Part shown: positions 1 to 8,370 of the stretch, one piece after another
Position numbering within the stretch: position 1 is the stretch's first letter
Layout: every line of letters starts with the position of its first letter
Assembly: GCA_947500435.1 (NCBI GenBank)
Contig: CANMRV010000006.1
Coordinates: forward strand, 62,001 to 126,000
From: an uncultured Flavobacteriaceae bacterium
GTDB lineage: Bacteria; Bacteroidota; Bacteroidia; Flavobacteriales; Flavobacteriaceae
Reading direction: 5' to 3'
DNA: 64,000 nt
Notes under the pieces: model-generated
Databases searched by the model: none
Told to the model about the DNA's origin: nothing
The model's input: only the letters and a program-made list of their open reading frames with translations
Position numbers and translations under genes: made by a program

Positions 1-603
1 AAAGCCTCAATTAAAGAAATGGTATTACCAGGACTACTGGCAATCGCCGTTCCCGTGGCGGTTGGATTTATTGGTGGAGCTGAAATGTTAGGTGGACTGC
101 TAGCAGGTGTTACTTCTGCTGGTGTTTTGATGGCTATCTTCCAATCAAACGCAGGAGGTGCTTGGGATAACGCTAAAAAGATGATTGAATCTGACGGACG
201 TAAAGGTTCTGACGCTCACAAAGCTGCTGTCGTCGGTGATACTGTTGGAGATCCATTTAAAGATACTTCAGGTCCTTCTTTGAACATCCTATTAAAGTTG
301 ATGTCTGTTGTTGCTTTGGTAATCGCACCAAGTATTGCTATGAATGCTACCGGAGTTGCCGACTATGTTAATGACAAAGAAAAGTCAACTGTTGAAATTA
401 CCATGAACGTTGAAAGTGCTGATATGGCGGAAGCTACAATCGTTACTACTTCAACTGTAAATGGTAAAGAAGTTTCTGAAAAGAAAATTTTAAAGGGAAG
501 CGAAGCTGAAGTAAAAGCGAAGCTGGAAACTTTAGAAAATGCTACAGTAAAAACAACTGGTAACGAGACTGAAATCACTATCGAAAAGGAAGTCAATAAA
601 TAA
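1..603 (+). CDS. hppA: Membrane-bound ion-pumping pyrophosphatase, C-terminal part (cut by window edge)
   Basis: The reading frame is open from base 1, so only the last 200 residues are present. Membrane pyrophosphatases hydrolyse pyrophosphate and pump H+ or Na+ across the inner membrane. The family motifs GGAWDNAKK and GDTVGDPFKDTSGPS are intact, followed by a last membrane helix (NILLKLMSVVALVIAPSIA). After this helix, where many family members end, the protein continues for about 90 residues of acidic, Thr/Val/Glu-rich sequence with no recognised domain. The ion specificity cannot be read from this fragment. A strong terminator follows directly. The family call is certain; H+ versus Na+ is open. 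Confidence 0.95.
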   Translation, partial: KASIKEMVLPGLLAIAVPVAVGFIGGAEMLGGLLAGVTSAGVLMAIFQSNAGGAWDNAKKMIESDGRKGSDAHKAAVVGDTVGDPFKDTSGPSLNILLKLMSVVALVIAPSIAMNATGVADYVNDKEKSTVEITMNVESADMAEATIVTTSTVNGKEVSEKKILKGSEAEVKAKLETLENATVKTTGNETEITIEKEVNK

Positions 604-626
604 AACTTCTTTCTTAGAATATATTT

Positions 627-658
627 AAAAACCATCAGCCAGCTGGCTGATGGTTTTT
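627..658 (+). terminator. Intrinsic terminator after hppA
   Basis: A perfect inverted repeat (AAAAACCATCAGCC, loop AGCT, then its complement) ends in a T run. It starts 23 bases after the hppA stop and can work on both strands. Confidence 0.9.
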
Positions 659-756
659 TGTTTTAAATAGTTTTTCTCCATAACAGTTTCCCTCCTAGAA
701 AGGCGACGCTGCAAGAGCAGTGGGCGAGCTGATGCTGAGGAGAGGGAGGTGTAATT

Positions 757-933
757 TTAACTTAAAAGATTACTATAAGTTATCAAATAACCAATATCAA
801 AACCTCCATTGTCATCTTCAGTCTTCCATTCCAAAGCAATATAAATTAGCGCTAATATGATTAGGAGTCCTAATACAAAGTATAGCACTCTTTTGCTATT
901 CAAATCTTTTCCTGGATTCTTTTTAGGTCTCAT
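757..933 (-). CDS. 58-residue TonB N-terminus-like membrane peptide (probable truncated tonB paralogue)
   Basis: This short frame encodes a 58-residue protein that starts MRPKKNPGKDLNSKR and has one membrane helix (VLYFVLGLLIILALIYIALEW). It resembles the first 40 residues of the neighbouring TonB: both share KNPxKDLN, a YFxxGL helix and the junction ALEWKT. After that junction it has only an unrelated 20-residue tail and lacks the Pro-rich linker and the TonB C-terminal domain. It lies just downstream of tonB on the same strand, beyond the tonB terminator. It is most simply a decayed or truncated tandem copy; a small membrane modulator of the TonB-ExbBD complex is possible but unproven. Confidence 0.6.
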   Translation of the reverse strand: MRPKKNPGKDLNSKRVLYFVLGLLIILALIYIALEWKTEDDNGGFDIGYLITYSNLLS

Positions 934-960
934 ATTTTAAAGGTTTAATTGGATATTAAA

Positions 961-989
961 AAACCATCCCTCGGATAGCGGGATGGTTT
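961..989 (-). terminator. Intrinsic terminator after tonB
   Basis: A 10-bp perfect stem (AAACCATCCC / GGGATGGTTT) with a 9-base loop gives a T run on the minus strand. It lies 28 bases past the tonB stop, between tonB and the truncated copy. Confidence 0.85.
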
Positions 990-1017
990 AAAATGTCTCA
1001 ATGATTATGCCATATAC

Positions 1018-1725
1018 TTATTGAAGCTTAAAGGTAATAGGAATACTAAAAGGTACTCTTACTGGATTACCTCTTTGCCTTCCAGGTTTCATATCAGGTA
1101 GCTTGGTAATAATACGTGTCGCTTCTGCGCCTAATGTTTTATCTGGGCTGCGAGCAATTTGAACATTACCGATACTCCCATCTTTTTGAATTACAAAATG
1201 CATATAAACTTTACCTTGAATATCCATTTCTTGTGCAATTTCAGGATAGCGAAAGTTCTTACGAATATGTTTGTTCATCATTTTGTTGAAACAGGCTTTC
1301 TTGTCTGATTCATTTTCACATCCGGGAAAAACAGGCGCATCTTCTACTAAAATAAAAGGTACATCTACATCCTCTTCTATATCAGCAGTTTCGATATCTT
1401 TGACCTCGGCAACTTCTTTCTCCTCATCACTTTCAGTTGTATCAATGATAGATTCTTCAACCTCTACCTCGTCCTCAACAACTTCTATTATTTCAGGTGC
1501 GGCAGGGGGAGTTGGAGGTTTTGGTGGTTCTATATGTACTAATTCAACATCTTCTATTAGCTCATCATCAACTATCATAGCAGTTCTCTCATAAGTTTCC
1601 CCATAAAACGTTTTCCATTCTAAGGCGACATAGGTCAGTGCAAGTACCATGGCTAGTCCAGCAATAAAGTACATACCACTGTTTCGGTTCAAATCTTTTT
1701 TTGGATTCTTTTTTACTTCCATCAT
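1018..1725 (-). CDS. tonB: TonB family energy transducer
   Basis: TonB carries proton-motive energy from ExbB-ExbD in the inner membrane to TonB-dependent receptors in the outer membrane. The 235-residue protein has a short basic N-terminus, one membrane helix (about residues 19-36), a Pro-rich stretch (PPKPPTPPAAP, about 67-77), a very acidic Glu/Val/Asp linker and a C-terminal TonB domain (about 150-235, with KVYMHFVIQKDGSIGNVQI and the final VPFSIPITFKL). The acidic rather than basic linker is usual in Bacteroidota. Two adjacent ATG codons could start it; the first is used here. No exbB or exbD is nearby. Confidence 0.92.
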   Translation of the reverse strand: MMEVKKNPKKDLNRNSGMYFIAGLAMVLALTYVALEWKTFYGETYERTAMIVDDELIEDVELVHIEPPKPPTPPAAPEIIEVVEDEVEVEESIIDTTESDEEKEVAEVKDIETADIEEDVDVPFILVEDAPVFPGCENESDKKACFNKMMNKHIRKNFRYPEIAQEMDIQGKVYMHFVIQKDGSIGNVQIARSPDKTLGAEATRIITKLPDMKPGRQRGNPVRVPFSIPITFKLQ

Positions 1726-1737
1726 TTAAAGTTTTTA

Positions 1738-1753
1738 TCCGCCAACTGGCGGA
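1738..1753. repeat. Short palindrome between tonB and the App1-like gene
   Basis: TCCGCC-AACT-GGCGGA is a perfect 6-bp stem in the divergent intergenic region. It resembles the GC-rich palindromes scattered in this window and has no T tract for a terminator. Confidence 0.5.
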
Positions 1754-1872
1754 ATGGTTTAACATTCTTTTCAAGTCTACCGTATTAGCATCCGGAATTA
1801 ATACAGCTAGTTTTTAGGCTTGATTAATGTTTTCATAAATCTCGTATTCTTGCGGGGTTTAAAAAACGAGTA

Positions 1873-3012
1873 ATGAGGGAAAAGCGTTTGGAGATGAGTG
1901 AAACATCCTTTTTAATGAGTCAATCATTTTTAGAAATCCCGTATACAGCTAAAAACTTGAGTGAAACTTCAATTACAGAGCGCATTTTTCGTGCCGAAGA
2001 TGCTTATTTTTATGCCGTGGGATGGTTTAAAAAAGATAAGCTTCAGTTAATTGCCTTTCAGGCCTATGGAACCGATTCTCATTTTTATGCTCGCGGTCGG
2101 GCACTTGAAGATGAGAATATAGACCTTTCAGAAAAGGGCTTCTTTAATCTCATCACCAATACTTGGAAGCGTTTCGAAACGGATGAAGTAAAAAACACTT
2201 CTATTGAAGTTACTTTATCAGATGGAAGGGTACTTTCTGGTAAAACAGATAAGAACGGCTATTATCGAATTGATGAAAGCATAACAAACTTAAGGCCTTT
2301 GACCAACGAAGAGGGCTGGTTGAGTTATGAAATTTCATATTCCGATGTAGAACTAAGGCATGAGATTCAGAATGAGAACCGGTTTCCTGGGGAATTATTG
2401 ATTCCCTCTAAAACTGCTAAATTCGGTATAATCAGTGATATTGACGATACTATTTTACATACAGGTGTTGTATCGTCATTAAAGTGGCGGGTGATTTTCA
2501 ATACATTTTTCAAAAGTGCCGAAAAGCGTATTCCATTAGAGGGTGCGGCAGATTTTTACCACCTTTTGCATAATGGTAAGTCGGGTAATGAGGCTAATCC
2601 TATTTTTTATGTAAGTCATAGTCCATGGAATTTATATCGATATCTAGAGCTCTTTCTTACGGGTAACAACTTTCCGAAGGGACCTATACTGCTTAGAAGT
2701 TTTTCAGATTTTCGGAAGCGAAATCATGAAAAACCCCAGAAGCAAACAGAGGTTTTGAATATTTTGAAAACCTATCCGGATTTGCCATTTATTTTAATCG
2801 GAGATAGTGGTGAAAAAGATGCTGATATTTATATTGAAATAGCGGAAGCCTATCCAAAGCAAATTGCCGCTATATATTTAAGAAGTGTGAACCATCGAAG
2901 AAAGATGCAGCGTATTCGAGATTTGATAGAAAATCACAAAACGACTCCCATGTTAGTGGTAGAAAAAAGTGAAGATGCCATCGTACATGCAAAAATTCAT
3001 GGCTTTATTTGA
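1873..3012 (+). CDS. App1-like (DUF2183) phosphatase domain protein
   Basis: The 379-residue protein has an N-terminal region of about 170 residues with no recognised fold, then a catalytic domain of the yeast App1 phosphatidate phosphatase family. The HAD-like signature DIDDT is at residues 189-193, with downstream family elements VSHSPWNLY and LIGDSGEKDADIY. App1 enzymes remove phosphate from phosphatidate; the bacterial substrate is not established, so lipid phosphate is an inference. No signal peptide is visible. A second in-frame ATG seven codons later could also start translation. Its 3' end overlaps the convergent pepE by 8 bases. Confidence 0.85.
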   Translation: MREKRLEMSETSFLMSQSFLEIPYTAKNLSETSITERIFRAEDAYFYAVGWFKKDKLQLIAFQAYGTDSHFYARGRALEDENIDLSEKGFFNLITNTWKRFETDEVKNTSIEVTLSDGRVLSGKTDKNGYYRIDESITNLRPLTNEEGWLSYEISYSDVELRHEIQNENRFPGELLIPSKTAKFGIISDIDDTILHTGVVSSLKWRVIFNTFFKSAEKRIPLEGAADFYHLLHNGKSGNEANPIFYVSHSPWNLYRYLELFLTGNNFPKGPILLRSFSDFRKRNHEKPQKQTEVLNILKTYPDLPFILIGDSGEKDADIYIEIAEAYPKQIAAIYLRSVNHRRKMQRIRDLIENHKTTPMLVVEKSEDAIVHAKIHGFI

Positions 3013-3715
3013 GATTACCCAATTCAGTTTTAGCTTCTATTTCATAAGGTGTTTTGCCCTTTTCAAAAACACGGGCAGTTAATTCATCACCCTCTAATAT
3101 TATTTGACCATTCTGAAGACGAATCCAGCTACCTTCTCGCAAGCCAATAACAGGAATATCATTGAACTTGTGAAACTCTTTTATTCTGATTTCGCGTGTT
3201 TCGCCCTTATGCTTGGAATTTGGATTTGGATCCAAATAGTGTGGATTGATATTAAAAGGAATAATTCCCAAAGTATCAAAACTAGGTGGATATACAATTG
3301 GCATGTCGTTAGAGGTTCTTATGCTTGGTCCTGCTATATTGCTTCCAGCACTAGTGCCTAAATAAGGGGTGCCGCAAATAATAGCCTCTTGAAGTACTTG
3401 AATTAAATTTTGATTGTAAAGTTCTGTTACTAGAACAAAAGAATTCCCTCCACCGGTAAAAATTCCAGTAGCACTTTTTACAGCTTCAATGGGATTTTCA
3501 AAAGTATGTATGCCCCGAAGTTGCTTTCCTATTTTTTGAAATGCAATTTCAGCTTTACTAGTATATTCATCATAGGAAATTCCACTAGGGCGAGCATAGG
3601 GAATGAAAATAATTTCATGTACGCCATGATACAAATTTTCAAGTGATTGAAAAAGATAATCTAGGTAAGTACCTCCATAAATTGTAGAAGTGCTAGCAAG
3701 TAGGCAATTGACCAT
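3005..3715 (-). CDS. pepE: Alpha-aspartyl dipeptidase (peptidase E, family S51)
   Basis: Peptidase E cleaves dipeptides with an N-terminal aspartate in the cytoplasm. The 236-residue length matches the E. coli enzyme (229). The nucleophile elbow GTSAGSN places Ser122. Asp137 (NDMPI) and His159 (NPHY) fit the other triad positions, and FTGGG (87-91) is also conserved. The start is 1 base after the stop of the upstream kinase gene, so the two form an operon. No cyanophycin synthetase is nearby, so the longer cyanophycinase relatives are unlikely. Confidence 0.92.
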   Translation of the reverse strand: MVNCLLASTSTIYGGTYLDYLFQSLENLYHGVHEIIFIPYARPSGISYDEYTSKAEIAFQKIGKQLRGIHTFENPIEAVKSATGIFTGGGNSFVLVTELYNQNLIQVLQEAIICGTPYLGTSAGSNIAGPSIRTSNDMPIVYPPSFDTLGIIPFNINPHYLDPNPNSKHKGETREIRIKEFHKFNDIPVIGLREGSWIRLQNGQIILEGDELTARVFEKGKTPYEIEAKTELGNLK

Positions 3716-3716
3716 T

Positions 3717-4331
3717 TTAGAATAAGCCGTTTATTTCGGCGTCAATTTTGTTGATGATTTCTCCTAAATCCTCAGGTTTATCTACAAAATCTAAATTGTC
3801 TACATCAATAACTAGAAGATTTCCCTTTTCATAACCATGTACCCAAGCTTCATAACGCTCATTCAAACGACTTAGATAGTCGATAGAAATCGTGTTTTCA
3901 TATTCACGACCACGTTTATGTATTTGTTTCACCAAATTCGGAATTGAACTGCGCAGATAAATAAGCAAATCAGGTGGTTGAACCAAGCTTTCCATCAATT
4001 CAAACAAGCTTGAATAGTTGGTAAAATCGCGATTGGTCATTAGTCCCATCGCATGTAAATTAGGTGCAAAAATATAAGCATCTTCATAAATCGTGCGATC
4101 CTGAATAATACTCTTGCCCGATTCTCTGATTTTAAGAATTTGGCGATAGCGATGATTTAGAAAATAGATTTGAAGGTTGAAACTCCATCGCTCCATTTGT
4201 GTGTAGAAATCATCTAAATACGGATTGTCCACTACATCTTCGAAATGAGCTTCCCACTTATAGTGTTTTGAAAGTAATTTAGTCAAAGTGGTTTTTCCCG
4301 CTCCGATGTTTCCCGCAACTGCAATGTGCAT
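3717..4331 (-). CDS. Deoxynucleoside kinase
   Basis: This family phosphorylates deoxynucleosides for nucleotide salvage in the cytoplasm. The 204-residue protein starts with a P-loop (GNIGAGKT, residues 7-14), followed by FEDVVDNPYLDDFY, the QDRTIYEDAYIFA substrate/lid region, and the arginine-containing IYLRSS segment typical of dNK/dGK kinases. The sequence alone does not separate dAdo, dGuo and dCyd preference. It is the first gene of an operon with pepE and is divergent from metK. Confidence 0.92.
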   Translation of the reverse strand: MHIAVAGNIGAGKTTLTKLLSKHYKWEAHFEDVVDNPYLDDFYTQMERWSFNLQIYFLNHRYRQILKIRESGKSIIQDRTIYEDAYIFAPNLHAMGLMTNRDFTNYSSLFELMESLVQPPDLLIYLRSSIPNLVKQIHKRGREYENTISIDYLSRLNERYEAWVHGYEKGNLLVIDVDNLDFVDKPEDLGEIINKIDAEINGLF

Positions 4332-4553
4332 ACCTATTATTTAAGGGGTTGGTTGGTTTGTTTCAACAAAAATGTTGGGCATACAATATACGAATGATCT
4401 TGGGTTGGCGAAAGAAATCGTTGGTGAAATACAAAGAAATAAGATAACTCGAATTATAGGGTTCCCATTCCTCAGTTTTCTCTTTTTGATAACAAGGTTT
4501 TAGGCAAATTCTATTAACTGCAGATTGTTTTAAACAAATCTTATAGGAATCAC

Positions 4554-4583
4554 TTTGGTAACGAAAGTATTTTCATATTTTTG
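4554..4583 (+). promoter_or_regulatory. Predicted Bacteroidota promoter of metK
   Basis: TTTG at 4554-4557 and TATTTTTG at 4576-4583 match the Bacteroidota consensus TTTG-N(~19)-TAnnTTTG, with an 18-base spacer. Transcription would start around 4590, just before the aptamer-like leader. The other 220 bases between the dNK start and this promoter show no gene; the sequence CAAATCTTATAGGAAT (4535-4550) just upstream is a weak match to the operator of the sulfur operon. Confidence 0.75.
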
Positions 4584-4595
4584 TGTTCATAACAC

Positions 4596-4685
4596 GAGGA
4601 AGGATTTGACTGATTGCAACCTCAGGTGCTGAAACAAGTTCAGCATAGAAAAATGCTAAAGCAGTTGATTATGTTTCAACATAAT
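4596..4685 (+). promoter_or_regulatory. SAM-II-superfamily riboswitch candidate before metK
   Basis: Stem P1 is GAGG (4596-4599) with CCTC (4620-4623). Loop 1 holds GGATTT, GACTG and TTGCAA, close to the SAM-II loop elements TGATTT and TTGCAA. After an inserted 7-bp hairpin (TGCTGAA/TTCAGCA, 4627-4645) comes the SAM-II hallmark GCTAAA (4655-4660). CAGTT (4662-4666) can pair with GACTG (4608-4612) to make the pseudoknot. A further hairpin (ATTATGT/ACATAAT, 4668-4685) follows. The position upstream of SAM synthetase fits. SAM-II is known in alphaproteobacteria and Bacteroidota; the related SAM-V class cannot be excluded. Confidence 0.72.
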
Positions 4686-4737
4686 TATACTTCTTTAGGT
4701 AACTCCGTCAAGTTCTCACTTTATTTAAATATATAAT

Positions 4738-5994
4738 ATGTCGTATTTGTTTACTTCAGAATCTGTTAGTGAAGGACACCCAGATAAAGTAGCCGATCAG
4801 ATTAGTGATGCTTTGCTAGATAGTTTTTTAGCTTTTGACCCAGAGAGTAAAGTTGCTTGTGAAACTTTAGTTACTACAGGTCAGGTGGTTTTGGCCGGTG
4901 AAGTTAAAAGTAATACCTACTTAGATGTTCAAAATATTGCTCGCGATGTCATTAATAAAATAGGATACACCAAAGGTGAGTATCAGTTTAGTGGAGATTC
5001 TTGTGGAGTTATTTCTTTGATTCACGAACAATCTCAAGATATCAATCAAGGTGTTGATAGGGGTACGAAAGAAGAGCAAGGGGCTGGCGATCAAGGAATG
5101 ATGTTCGGTTATGCTACTAAGGAAACCGAGAACTTTATGCCTTTGGCACTAGATATCTCTCATAAAATTTTACAAGTACTAGCAGAATTGCGAAGAGAAG
5201 GAACTCAAATTGACTATTTGAGACCAGATGCGAAATCACAAGTTACTATCGAATACTCTGATGATAATGTGCCGCAGCGAATAGAGGCGATTGTAGTTTC
5301 AACGCAACATGACGCTTTTGATGCTGATGATGAAAAAATGTTAGCGAAAATCAAATCGGATATTGTTTCTATTTTGATTCCGAGAGTGAAGGCGCAATTA
5401 CCAGCTGGAATTCAGGGTTTGTTCGATGACCAAATTGTATATCATATCAATCCGACAGGCAAGTTTGTTATTGGGGGTCCTCACGGCGATACCGGTTTAA
5501 CTGGGAGAAAAATCATCGTAGATACCTATGGAGGAAAAGGTGCCCACGGTGGTGGGGCTTTTAGTGGAAAAGATCCAAGTAAAGTAGATAGAAGTGCGGC
5601 TTATGCCTCTAGGCATGTAGCGAAGAATTTAGTCGCTGCCGGGGTTTCCGATGAGATATTGGTGCAAGTAAGTTATGCTATCGGAGTTGTTGAGCCGACA
5701 TCAATCTTTGTTGATACTTATGGTACTTCAAATATCGATTTAACGGATGGAGAAATTGCAGGAAAAGTTGCTGAACTTTTTGACATGAGACCTTTTGCTA
5801 TTGAGGAAAGGCTTAAACTTCGAAATCCTATTTATTTGGAAACCGCTGCTTATGGTCATATGGGGAAAGAACCCAAGACGGTAACTAAAGTATTTGAATC
5901 TCCGTATAACGGAAGGGTAGAAAAACAAGTTGAGCTTTTCACTTGGGAAAAACTGGATATGGTCGATGCAGTAAAAACTGCATTCGGCTTATAA
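4738..5994 (+). CDS. metK: S-adenosylmethionine synthetase
   Basis: MetK makes SAM from methionine and ATP in the cytoplasm. The 418-residue protein has the N-terminal signature SEGHPDKVADQ (residues 11-21), the GAGDQGMMFGYA ATP-binding hexapeptide region and the Gly-rich loop GGGAFSGKDPSKVDRS. It is about 30 residues longer than the E. coli enzyme, as is common in Bacteroidota. The gene has its own promoter, riboswitch-like leader and terminator, so it is a single-gene unit. Feedback by SAM through the leader is inferred. Confidence 0.98.
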   Translation: MSYLFTSESVSEGHPDKVADQISDALLDSFLAFDPESKVACETLVTTGQVVLAGEVKSNTYLDVQNIARDVINKIGYTKGEYQFSGDSCGVISLIHEQSQDINQGVDRGTKEEQGAGDQGMMFGYATKETENFMPLALDISHKILQVLAELRREGTQIDYLRPDAKSQVTIEYSDDNVPQRIEAIVVSTQHDAFDADDEKMLAKIKSDIVSILIPRVKAQLPAGIQGLFDDQIVYHINPTGKFVIGGPHGDTGLTGRKIIVDTYGGKGAHGGGAFSGKDPSKVDRSAAYASRHVAKNLVAAGVSDEILVQVSYAIGVVEPTSIFVDTYGTSNIDLTDGEIAGKVAELFDMRPFAIEERLKLRNPIYLETAAYGHMGKEPKTVTKVFESPYNGRVEKQVELFTWEKLDMVDAVKTAFGL

Positions 5995-6015
5995 AGAAAT
6001 TTCAAAACAAGTTAT

Positions 6016-6046
6016 AAAAGGGAATCCAAATCGGGTTCCCTTTTTT
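6016..6046 (+). terminator. Intrinsic terminator after metK
   Basis: Stem AAAAGGGAA / TTCCCTTTT, extended by inner CC/GG pairs, followed by a run of T. It lies 21 bases past the metK stop. Confidence 0.93.
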
Positions 6047-6099
6047 ATTTTCAGGACTTACGAATCTTTAGTAGTTTTAGTGTCTAACTCATTCTATCT

Positions 6100-8043
6100 A
6101 TGTCGAGATTTTTTAGATTACTTCCATTTGTATTTCTTTCACTGACTTTAATCGTCACCTCATGTACCAAAACTACTAAAACCGAAAAGGCAGAGGTTTC
6201 AGATACCTATGTAGCTGATAACTTTACCAAACAAGAGGTTGATATCGAAATGCGTGATGGAGCTAAACTTCATACTACCATATATTCCCCAAACGATACC
6301 TCAAAAGAGTACCCGATAATAATGCAACGAACCCCATATAGTTCAAGACCTTATGGCGCGGGTGAATTCAAGAAGCAAATTGCCCCTAATATTCATATGA
6401 TGAAAGAAGGCTACATCGTGGTTTATCAAGATGTTCGAGGCCGTTGGTTAAGCGAAGGCCATTATGAAAATATGCGCGCCTATATTCCAAATAAGGAGAC
6501 TAATAAGGACGTGGATGAAAGCTCAGATACTTACGATAGCATTGAATGGCTAGTAAACAACGTTGAAAATAACAATGGAAATGTAGGTATTTGGGGAATA
6601 TCATACCCAGGATTCTATTCCACCTATGCTACTGTAGATGCACATCCAGCCTTAAAAGCTGCCTCTCCGCAAGCGAGCATAGGCGATTTCTTTTTCGATG
6701 ACTTCCATCATAACGGAGCATATTTGTTGAGTTATTTTAGAGCAACCTCGTTGTTCGGAACACCAAGGCCGAATGGCGATATGCCCATCGACACAGCATG
6801 GTATAGTCTACCTGATTTACAAACGGAAGACCAATACCAGTTCTTTTTGGATAAAGGGCCATTAAAGAATCTGAATTCCTTTTTTGAATATGATATAAAG
6901 GATGAAATTTCTATTGCACCAGACGAAGAGACTGATGATTTCTTTTGGAATGAACTCAAAGAACATCCAAACTACGATGAGCTTTGGAAGAGTAGGGGAA
7001 TTATTCAACATTTAAAGAATGTGAAATCTCACGTGGCGACTATGGTCGTTGGCGGATGGTTTGATGCGGAGGATTTGTATGGCCCTTTGGAAACCTATAA
7101 GAATATTGAAAAGTACAACAAAGGAAATTACAATACAATGGTTTTTGGCCCTTGGGATCATGGCAGATGGGCGCGCAGAAATGGTCGGTCTGTAGTTGGT
7201 AATTATTATTTCGGGGATGGAATTTCGGAGTTCTTCCAAGAGAATATCGAAACCAAATTCTTCAATCATTTCCTAAAAGGAAGTGGAGATAAAAACAGCG
7301 GATTACCCGAGGCCTATGTATTCGATTCTGGCCGAAAAGAGTGGAAGCAATATGACGCATGGCCTCCAAAAGGAGTAATCAAAAAAGATATGTTCTTATC
7401 TGAAAATCAAGAATTGACTTCCGAGTTAAAAAGTACCGCAGCGATTGAATTTGTTAGTAATATCAAAAAACCCGTGCCCTATTCCGAGGATATTAAATCT
7501 GTGTTTACGCCAAGAAAATATATGACGGATGACCAGCGTTTTGCAGCTCGGCGTTCTGACGTTTTGGTTTTCGAAACCGATATTCTAGAAGAAGATTTAA
7601 CTTTAGCAGGAGATATTCTTGCCAAACTAAAAGTAGCTACCACAGGTACGGCAGCTGATTGGATTGTTAAAGTAATAGATGTACATCCTACAGATGTAGA
7701 AACAAATGAAGAAATGCAAGATCATCTAAAAATGAGCAATTACCATTTGATGGTACGTAGTGAAGTTTTAAGAGGGCGTTTTAGAAATAGTTTTGAAAAG
7801 CCTGAGCCCTTTGAACCCAATAAGAAGACAGAGGTTAATATTAAACTTCAAGATGTTTTTCACACGATTCAGAATGGCCATAAGCTTCAGATTCAAGTAC
7901 AGAGCACTTGGTTTCCACTGATTGATTTGAATCCTCAGACCTATGTGGAGAATATCTTTAAAGCGGACGAAGAAGATTTTAAAACGCAGACCCATACGGT
8001 TTTTACCGATTCTAGTATTGAGTTTAGTGTTTTATCCCATTAA
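6100..8043 (+). CDS. CocE/NonD family hydrolase, lipoprotein (X-Pro dipeptidyl-peptidase S15-like)
   Basis: The 647-residue protein starts with a lipoprotein signal (hydrophobic stretch, then VTSC with Cys22), so it is anchored in the cell envelope. The alpha/beta-hydrolase triad is visible: Ser168 in GISYPG, Asp322 in GGWFDAED and His354 in GPWDHGR. The C-terminal jelly-roll domain of the family (about residues 470-647) is present. Relatives are alpha-amino acid ester hydrolases, cocaine esterase and glutaryl-acylases, acting on esters or amides; the substrate here is unknown. It stands alone between metK and the methionine cluster. Confidence 0.9.
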   Translation: MSRFFRLLPFVFLSLTLIVTSCTKTTKTEKAEVSDTYVADNFTKQEVDIEMRDGAKLHTTIYSPNDTSKEYPIIMQRTPYSSRPYGAGEFKKQIAPNIHMMKEGYIVVYQDVRGRWLSEGHYENMRAYIPNKETNKDVDESSDTYDSIEWLVNNVENNNGNVGIWGISYPGFYSTYATVDAHPALKAASPQASIGDFFFDDFHHNGAYLLSYFRATSLFGTPRPNGDMPIDTAWYSLPDLQTEDQYQFFLDKGPLKNLNSFFEYDIKDEISIAPDEETDDFFWNELKEHPNYDELWKSRGIIQHLKNVKSHVATMVVGGWFDAEDLYGPLETYKNIEKYNKGNYNTMVFGPWDHGRWARRNGRSVVGNYYFGDGISEFFQENIETKFFNHFLKGSGDKNSGLPEAYVFDSGRKEWKQYDAWPPKGVIKKDMFLSENQELTSELKSTAAIEFVSNIKKPVPYSEDIKSVFTPRKYMTDDQRFAARRSDVLVFETDILEEDLTLAGDILAKLKVATTGTAADWIVKVIDVHPTDVETNEEMQDHLKMSNYHLMVRSEVLRGRFRNSFEKPEPFEPNKKTEVNIKLQDVFHTIQNGHKLQIQVQSTWFPLIDLNPQTYVENIFKADEEDFKTQTHTVFTDSSIEFSVLSH

Positions 8044-8138
8044 ATTACTAGGATTTTGTGAAATTTTTCTAAATAATTAGGTTTTAAAGTAATTCTGACT
8101 TTTATTTGTCCTTTCAAAGTTCAAACACGTATTGAATA

Positions 8139-8246
8139 GTTATCAAGAAAGGTGGAGGGATTAGACCCTTTGAAGCCTTAGCAACCCTTGACTCCCATAG
8201 TCGAGAAGGTGCTAAATTCTATCCCCCAAAATGGTGGACAGATAAC
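8139..8246 (+). promoter_or_regulatory. SAM-I riboswitch (S-box) before metY
   Basis: The closing stem P1 is GTTATC (8139-8144) with GATAAC (8241-8246). Inside are the S-box core elements GGTGGAGGGA, CCCTTTGAAGCC and TTAGCAACCC, and the GAAGGTGCTAAATTC segment. A hairpin with AGATTGTT/AACAATCT arms (8253-8272) follows and may be the expression platform, although its T tract is poor. SAM binding is expected to turn off the metY-thrA-metZ genes. The remaining about 100 bases to metY show no other element. Confidence 0.95.
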
Positions 8247-8370
8247 GCAAAACAGATTGTTTACAAACAATCTATTAGCTTTCTTATAACTTTTTGATTT
8301 ACCACTTCATATGTCTGTGAAGATGGGTTTGACTTTTAATTATTTGTATAACAATTAAAATTCGAAAATC

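Noticed and set aside
661..756. A functional RNA in the GC-richer stretch after hppA (TTTCCCTCCTAG ... GAGGAGAGGGAGG).
   Set aside because: Only an imperfect CCTCC/GGAGG pairing can be drawn; it looks like a degraded intergenic repeat.
1271..1594. A 107-codon Ser-rich frame opposite tonB.
   Set aside because: It is the mirror of the acidic Glu/Asp/Val linker of TonB: antisense GAA/GAT codons read as Ser/Thr. It has no independent evidence.
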